Shown here in pieces: positions 59,507 to 64,000 of a DNA stretch of 64,000 nucleotides (position 1 is the stretch's first letter; the number at the start of each line of letters is the position of its first letter). The stretch lies in NCBI RefSeq assembly GCF_003260975.1, contig NZ_CP030041.1, positions 3,705,001 to 3,769,000 of the forward strand, written 5' to 3'. The notes beneath the pieces are model-generated. The model searched no databases. It was not told the DNA's origin and saw only the letters and a list, made by a program, of their open reading frames with translations. This stretch comes from Echinicola strongylocentroti (GTDB lineage Bacteria > Bacteroidota > Bacteroidia > Cytophagales > Cyclobacteriaceae). The translations under genes and the position numbers were made by a program.

Positions 59507-60112
59507 ATGAGATTAATTATTGCAACAATGATGGCCCTAAGCATTTCACTAAATGCCTCGGCCCTAACTGCAGGTCATACTGACCTCAAAAAAGAAGAAA
59601 AAGAAGCTAAAGCTGTTCTCGAAAAAATTGGGAACAAGAAAGTACAGTTAAAGTTTTTGACCGAGCCAAATGGAAACGTACTGGTAAGGATCAAAAACGC
59701 CAACAGTGGAGTGATCTACAAAGAAATAATCAAGACAGAGAAGGAATTTAAGAAAAACTATGACCTCTCTGCGCTCGCTGAAGGTGATTACAAGTTTGAG
59801 GTGTTTACCCGAGAAGATGGTACCATCTCCAATTTTGAGTTTAACCTTGGCGAAGAAAAGTCTGCTGGATCCAATTATTTCACCAAAATCAAGGTGATGG
59901 ATGATAAAAAGATAGCTCTCCTTGTAAAAGCAAAAGGAGCTAACAAAAAGTACATCCGTATCCTTGAGGAAGGTCATGTGATTTTTGAAGACACTTTCGA
60001 GGGGGATAAATACGGGAAATTATTCACTTTCGAAAAAGTAGCCTCTCTCAGTAACCTTGTATTTGAGGTGAGAGATGAGGAGGGAGCTGGCAAATACCTG
60101 TCCGCTCTGTAA
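59507..60112 (+). CDS. Secreted hypothetical protein, paralogue of 60988-61572
   Basis: A 201-residue protein with a signal peptide (MRLIIATMMALSISLNASA). The mature part seems to hold two beta-sandwich repeats: one ending KKNYDLSALAEGDYKFEVF, similar to sorting-domain-like modules, and a second ending KVASLSNLVFEVRDEEGAGKY. The same order is seen at 60988, and less closely at 62967. Expected in the periplasm or on the surface. Family not recognised. A terminator follows. Confidence 0.75.
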   Translation: MRLIIATMMALSISLNASALTAGHTDLKKEEKEAKAVLEKIGNKKVQLKFLTEPNGNVLVRIKNANSGVIYKEIIKTEKEFKKNYDLSALAEGDYKFEVFTREDGTISNFEFNLGEEKSAGSNYFTKIKVMDDKKIALLVKAKGANKKYIRILEEGHVIFEDTFEGDKYGKLFTFEKVASLSNLVFEVRDEEGAGKYLSAL

Positions 60113-60137
60113 GTACACTTCTTAGCTAAGAAATTGA

Positions 60138-60165
60138 AGGACTGTCTTTAGGGGCAGTCCTTTTT
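60138..60165 (+). terminator. Intrinsic terminator
   Basis: AAGGACTG pairs with CAGTCCTT around TCTTTAGGGG-type loop, followed by a T-run. Confidence 0.75.
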
Positions 60166-60179
60166 ATTTTTATGTGTAT

Positions 60180-60640
60180 TGAGGTTTTAGCGTGAATTTA
60201 TAAGCGCTAGGAAGATGATTGCCGCTAAAACAAGGATATTAATATTGATGTTTACGCATAAGCGTTGACCATGGCTATGGGTGTCATGCCCTTTCAGGGC
60301 TTTTGTTATACAAATTGGCTTTTTCAGTTTAAGAAACAGATCAGCGCAAATCTTAATCATCTGCGCCATCAGCGTCCTATCAAAACGAACCGCTATCCCC
60401 CCCAATTTTTCTGCTTTATCTCTAATTCGGAATAAAGCAAGGCCTCTGGGGTATATCCATAAATCCGGATACAGCCAAATCATTTCCCATTTCATAACAG
60501 CGATAGGTAGGGCTGAATTAATAACCCACTGCGAGTTGTTCCGCAGTAAAGCCATTGGCACAGCAGTTTTTGAGAAGACAAAGCGTTACGATATTTCTCA
60601 AAAGCTGGTGCAAACGTTTGAAATGAATCCCGAATTTTAA
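60180..60640. other. Degenerate non-coding repeat-rich gap
   Basis: Although open frames exist, codon pattern and stops in homologous-looking phrases argue against a gene. The stretch includes ATGCCCTTTCAGGGCTT, a small palindrome, and GCGCAAATCTTAATCATCTGCGC, resembling degenerate intergenic repeats common in Bacteroidota. Confidence 0.4.
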
Positions 60641-60827
60641 TGGTGAAATTAATTTTAAAAATTTTATCGAGTAATTTTATTTTGTTTAATGATTATTGTT
60701 TGAAATAATATTTTAAAAAGTGTTGCCCGGCTTTATTATGGGAGGAATGAAGTCGATAATACGGTATAATTAATGTTTTGGCGGTATTGTTACTGAATCG
60801 TTAATTTTAGATATTTTTCATTGAATA

Positions 60828-60860
60828 TTTGGTAAATATATCGTTCGTGTATTACATTTG
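60828..60860 (+). promoter_or_regulatory. Promoter for the secreted protein at 60988
   Basis: TTTGG (60828-60832) and TACATTTG (60853-60860) match the -33/-7 consensus. Layout and flanks parallel the promoter at 59349-59380. Confidence 0.65.
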
Positions 60861-60987
60861 TAGTGTAATCAAAAACAAAAAACAATTACACGCCCAAAAT
60901 AATTAAGCTCAAAAAAACTAAACGCCCAGAAAGCCCAAACGGCTAATGGGAAAAAGAAATCTAAAAACTCTATAAAATTTTCTAGTT

Positions 60988-61572
60988 ATGAGATTAATTA
61001 TTGCAACACTAGTAGCGTTCTGTATTTCAGTAAGTACATTCGCGAAGACAGGATCTGACCTGGACGAAAAAACCGTTAAAATTGAAAAAGTAGGAGACAA
61101 AAAGGTAGAATTGAAGTTCTTGGCTGTACCTAGCAGCAAAGTGCTGGTAAGAATCAAAGATGAGAACAGCTCAGTGATCTTCAAGGATATTATTTCAAGC
61201 GATAAATTATTTGCCAAAAAGTATGACCTTACAGCCCTAGCTGATGGCGAATACCACTTTGAAGTATTCACTCCTGAGCAAGGAACTATCCAGAACAAAG
61301 ACCTTTTTGTAGGTACCAAAAGAGTGAAAGCAGGTTACTTCACTAAAGTAAAAGTACTTGACGAAAGCAATATCGCCTTCTTGGTGAAGTCTTCCGATGA
61401 CAGCAAAAAAATTGTTAGAATCCTTGACCAAGGAAATGTGATTTTCGAAGATAGCTTCGAAGGTGACAAGTTTGGAAAAGTCTTCAAATTCGAAAAAGTA
61501 GCTTCTCTTGACGACTTGGTATTTGAAGTAAGAAATGAAGCAGGTGACGGTGAATACATCTCTGCCCTGTAA
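60988..61572 (+). CDS. Secreted hypothetical protein, paralogue of 59507-60112
   Basis: A 194-residue protein with a signal peptide (MRLIIATLVAFCISVSTFA). It matches the 59507 product along its length: KVLVRIKDENSSVIFKDII, KKYDLTALADGEYHFEVFT and KVASLDDLVFEVRNEAGDGEY. It was probably formed by duplication including the promoter. Function unknown. A bidirectional terminator separates it from the converging lipoprotein gene. Confidence 0.75.
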   Translation: MRLIIATLVAFCISVSTFAKTGSDLDEKTVKIEKVGDKKVELKFLAVPSSKVLVRIKDENSSVIFKDIISSDKLFAKKYDLTALADGEYHFEVFTPEQGTIQNKDLFVGTKRVKAGYFTKVKVLDESNIAFLVKSSDDSKKIVRILDQGNVIFEDSFEGDKFGKVFKFEKVASLDDLVFEVRNEAGDGEYISAL

Positions 61573-61597
61573 GAAGTATAGTATTTAATAGACTTAA

Positions 61598-61628
61598 AAA
61601 GGTGTTTCCGGTTTGGAAACACCTTTTT
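61598..61628. terminator. Bidirectional terminator between converging genes
   Basis: AAGGTGTTTCC pairs with GGAAACACCTT around GGTTT, with A- and T-runs on the two sides. Confidence 0.85.
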
Positions 61629-61634
61629 TTATCC

Positions 61635-62357
61635 TCACTCGCCAGAAATGTACAGGGCCTTTTCTAGATTGCCGATAATGGTCAGGTAGATGTCCCGGTT
61701 ACCATCCAAATTGTTCGGCTCTATCTCTATGGTGCCGTTTCCATTGCCATCCATGGCCAGCGTCAGGTCTACATTTTCCAGTAACCTGTTAATATCAACG
61801 TTAAGGTAGATGTCCTGATTTCCTGTAATGCTGATACTCCCCGATTGGGCTGCCGCAGTGAGCATTTCCTCAGTATTGGTATGGAATGTCATCAGCTGAT
61901 TGTTGACATTGCCATCTATTTTTAAGGTCTTTTCATACATGGCATCCGTTTCAGTAAGTGCAGTATCCTGCTGGAGCTGCAGAGTGATGTCAGCGTATTC
62001 CCCCGGGTTTAGTGTTACTGTCCCTATTGTTTTGGTCAGCGGCAGGGCACTTTCCAAAAGGCTCAGCCCAATGGAAGCATCCCCTTCAAGTGGAAGCTGA
62101 ACGGAGGCAGCACCTTCGTCACCACCATGAAGGCTTATATTCCCAATGCTCAGTGCTGTACTGATGATATTGGCGCCTGAGATGGTTCTGGCATTTTCGA
62201 CTGGCTGTTCTTCCTCTAGGGAACTGTTTTCAGCAATTGCCCTTGCTTTTACATTCACCGTGGCATTTGGCATTTCGTCCTGGTCTTCATTGTTACAGGA
62301 AAATAGCCCCAGTGTACCGGCGGTGAATAGTCCGATTACCAATAATTGCTTTTTCAT
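61635..62357 (-). CDS. Hypothetical lipoprotein (DUF4382-like), paralogue of 30133-30867
   Basis: A 240-residue lipoprotein with lipobox LFSC (Cys about 21). It shares with the protein at 30133 a C-terminal block DGNGNGTIEIEPNNLDGN preceded by a predicted strand-rich region (YLNVDINRLLENVDLTLAM). The acidic DxNxNG loop may bind calcium. Beta-rich throughout. Function unknown. Confidence 0.75.
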   Translation of the reverse strand: MKKQLLVIGLFTAGTLGLFSCNNEDQDEMPNATVNVKARAIAENSSLEEEQPVENARTISGANIISTALSIGNISLHGGDEGAASVQLPLEGDASIGLSLLESALPLTKTIGTVTLNPGEYADITLQLQQDTALTETDAMYEKTLKIDGNVNNQLMTFHTNTEEMLTAAAQSGSISITGNQDIYLNVDINRLLENVDLTLAMDGNGNGTIEIEPNNLDGNRDIYLTIIGNLEKALYISGE

Positions 62358-62966
62358 AATCTTAATAATAGTTGGTTTACAGGATCAGTACCAAGCCTAA
62401 TGCCAAGAGCCCGGAGGAGTAAAACAATCCTGTTAAACGCTCTGTTTGAAGCATTAAGAGCCGTAATGGGAGAAAACGGGTAGGCCGAACTTATGAAATG
62501 TAGGTTGTTTTTGTGGTGGTTATGGATAATGTGTGGAGCATTTTATGAGTGATATTGGGCGAGTTTTGTGTCAGAATAGAACATTCGAGTGTTCGGAATA
62601 GTACAGTCCTAAAGGACTAATGACCTGAAATAGAGCCGGGTGAGAATTGAAAAAAATATTTTTTTAATTATTTTTTATGATAGCATTACAATAATTCCAG
62701 GGCAGCGCTAGACTGTAAAATCGAAAAAAACTGTATTGTTTCCGCTCATTTGTCCGAACACCTTGTTGATTTTGATACACTTTTGGCGTTGATATCCCAT
62801 GCCAAAAGAGGCTGTTTTACGTTTTTTTAATGTTTTGATAATTTTTTGAAGGGTGATTTTTGCTGTGCCAAAACAAGAAAAATGGTTGTGGTATGCGATT
62901 GGTGTATAGGGAAGTACAAACGCAATCAGATTTTAAAAACTTACAATTAACATAACAAATACCGTC
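62358..62966. other. Gene-free gap between divergent genes
   Basis: No gene in 609 bp. It must hold promoters for the lipoprotein and the secreted protein. Small inverted repeats GAACA/TGTTC and AGTCCT/AGGACT occur near 62577-62620. No clear -33/-7 pair identified. Confidence 0.4.
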
Positions 62967-63563
62967 ATGAAAGCATTATTCACATCCGTTTTTGTAGTAG
63001 GAATGATTTTCCTGGCCAATGCATCCGCTAACCCCGATACCTTGGCAAAAAAAGAAAGTTTAATGGCCAATACCATGGTAGAGGCCACAGATAAGCATGT
63101 CGCAGTCACATTGGGTGCTCCAGTGGGTAAGGTGAAGATCTTTATCCTGAATGAAGACAATAAAATTTTGGCTGTTAACAGGTACAGGGCAAACCAGTCA
63201 TTGAAAATACCTTATAACTTGGATGACCTTCCAGAAGGAGCGTATAAGATCAAGATCAAAACGAAAGACGAAGAAATCACTTATGAGGTGCTCACGAAAG
63301 AAAAGAAGATTGTGATGGACATGCCGATCGTCGCTTATGGCAAAGTGAGTGATCAAAACACCATCAACCTCAAAGTCCTTGGGATCAAAGTACCAGGTAC
63401 CCACGTGGACATCTTCGACGAATCCAATAAGCGCATCGCCACGGATGAGGTCAATGTGGAAGAAGGGTTTGAGCGAAATTATAGATTTACCAATAGAAAA
63501 GTAGAAGGGCTTTATGTGCGGATAAAGGATGCCCAAGGAAGGAAGAAATATATTTATTTCTAA
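62967..63563 (+). CDS. Secreted hypothetical protein, distant relative of 59507 and 60988
   Basis: A 198-residue protein with a signal peptide (MKALFTSVFVVGMIFLANASA). Two beta-sandwich-like repeats: VGKVKIFILNEDNKILAVNRY followed by IPYNLDDLPEGAYKIKI, and GTHVDIFDESNKRIATDEV followed by YRFTNRKVEGLYVRIKD. The pattern YxLxxLxxGxY matches the two paralogues upstream, but overall similarity is low. Function unknown. A strong terminator follows. Confidence 0.75.
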   Translation: MKALFTSVFVVGMIFLANASANPDTLAKKESLMANTMVEATDKHVAVTLGAPVGKVKIFILNEDNKILAVNRYRANQSLKIPYNLDDLPEGAYKIKIKTKDEEITYEVLTKEKKIVMDMPIVAYGKVSDQNTINLKVLGIKVPGTHVDIFDESNKRIATDEVNVEEGFERNYRFTNRKVEGLYVRIKDAQGRKKYIYF

Positions 63564-63594
63564 GATCCCACCAATTAGCATAGGTTTGGGCATG

Positions 63595-63624
63595 GGGCTG
63601 TCAATACGTGACAGCCCTTTTTTT
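63595..63624 (+). terminator. Intrinsic terminator
   Basis: GGGCTGTCA (63595-63603) pairs with TGACAGCCC (63609-63617), followed by T7. Confidence 0.85.
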
Positions 63625-63639
63625 GTTGTTGCGACATGT

Positions 63640-64000
63640 CTTTTGTTATTCAGCTATAGAAGCCACAAAGTCCCTAAGTCACTAAGGGATTGGGACTCTT
63701 ATAGCAGAGTATTAAACCCGAATTACAAGACATCGAAAAAGGGTAAAGTAAAGTAGCTAACTTATTTGAGAACCACATTAGGCACAATAGGGCACAATAG
63801 GGAAAATACGGTAATCAATGCCATAACCGAGGCAATAACTAGGGGAATGTTTAACCCGGAATTAATGCCGTTTAGTTAGTGTGTATCTGGAAAATATGGG
63901 TTCTATATTTTTTTCTTGGGCAGTTATTTTTCTGGCTAAATTCTTAGGTGGTTTTCATCCCTTTACCTTTGTTACTTTTTTGCTTCAGGTCAAAAAAGTA
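63640..64000. other. Gene-free window end with dispersed repeat fragments
   Basis: No gene seen. 63725-63803 resembles 14021-14090. 63850-63880 starts like the 166-bp element (TTTAACCCGGAATTAATGCCG) but is internally deleted. 63875-63935 matches 11155-11215. Confidence 0.5.

Noticed and set aside
60187..60561. Minus-strand 124-codon frame in the 60-kb gap
   Set aside because: No start context or family pattern; sequence consists of degenerate palindromic intergenic repeats.

Overview
The window looks like a chromosomal segment from a Bacteroidota bacterium, most likely family Cyclobacteriaceae (Echinicola-like). This rests on gene families (BF3164-like and DUF4221 lipoproteins, DUF5703, GH106/GH127, LytTR-only regulators), Bacteroidota-type promoters (TTTG, a spacer of about 20 bp, then TAnnTTTG) and many Spy-II lipoproteins. 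No tRNA, rRNA, CRISPR array or SusC/SusD pair was seen.

Region 1 (1-11 kb) is sugar-acid catabolism. A GH2 glycosidase cut by the window edge is followed by a TIM-barrel sugar isomerase/epimerase and a Gfo/Idh oxidoreductase. A DUF6364-PIN toxin-antitoxin cassette comes next, enclosed by 37-bp direct repeats. Then come a RuBisCO-like protein, a DUF1537 four-carbon-acid-sugar kinase, an Asp/Glu-racemase-like protein and a BASS-type transporter. RuBisCO-like protein plus DUF1537 kinase is the arrangement known from 3-oxo-isoapionate (D-apiose/D-apionate) catabolism.

Region 2 (11-14 kb) holds an uncharacterised helical-repeat protein and a glutamate-receptor-type potassium channel (GluR0-like) with a TVGYGD filter.

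Region 3 (14-30 kb) is a run of secreted carbohydrate-active enzymes: a frameshifted five-bladed-propeller glycosidase, a GH2 beta-galactosidase, a GH106 alpha-L-rhamnosidase, a SASA-type acetylesterase, a DUF5703 GH95-like protein and a GH127. This set fits pectin, possibly rhamnogalacturonan II, whose apiose could feed Region 1.

Region 4 (30-38 kb) is mostly housekeeping: two lipoproteins, SbcCD nuclease, an RlpA-like protein and a bestrophin.

Region 5 (38-47 kb) is the most unusual part. It has a LytTR-only regulator behind a 22-bp palindrome, a sulfotransferase, and two tandem cassettes of [promoter repeat - small Cys-rich secreted peptide - beta-propeller lipoprotein - LanC-like protein], followed by two glycosyltransferases. 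The peptides share 33 of their first 35 residues but have unrelated Cys-rich cores. Cassette 1 is decayed (frameshifted propeller, LanC-like fragment) and cassette 2 is intact. I read this as a candidate peptide natural-product or secreted Cys-rich peptide system.

Region 6 (47-55 kb) is a visibly GC-richer adaptor-RND-RND efflux operon split by a REP-associated tyrosine transposase lying between two nearly identical structured repeats. Region 7 (55-64 kb) holds DUF4221 and BF3164-like lipoproteins, one split exactly by a 166-bp inverted-repeat element with a TTNAA target duplication, then three small secreted proteins related to each other and a second member of the Region 4 lipoprotein family.
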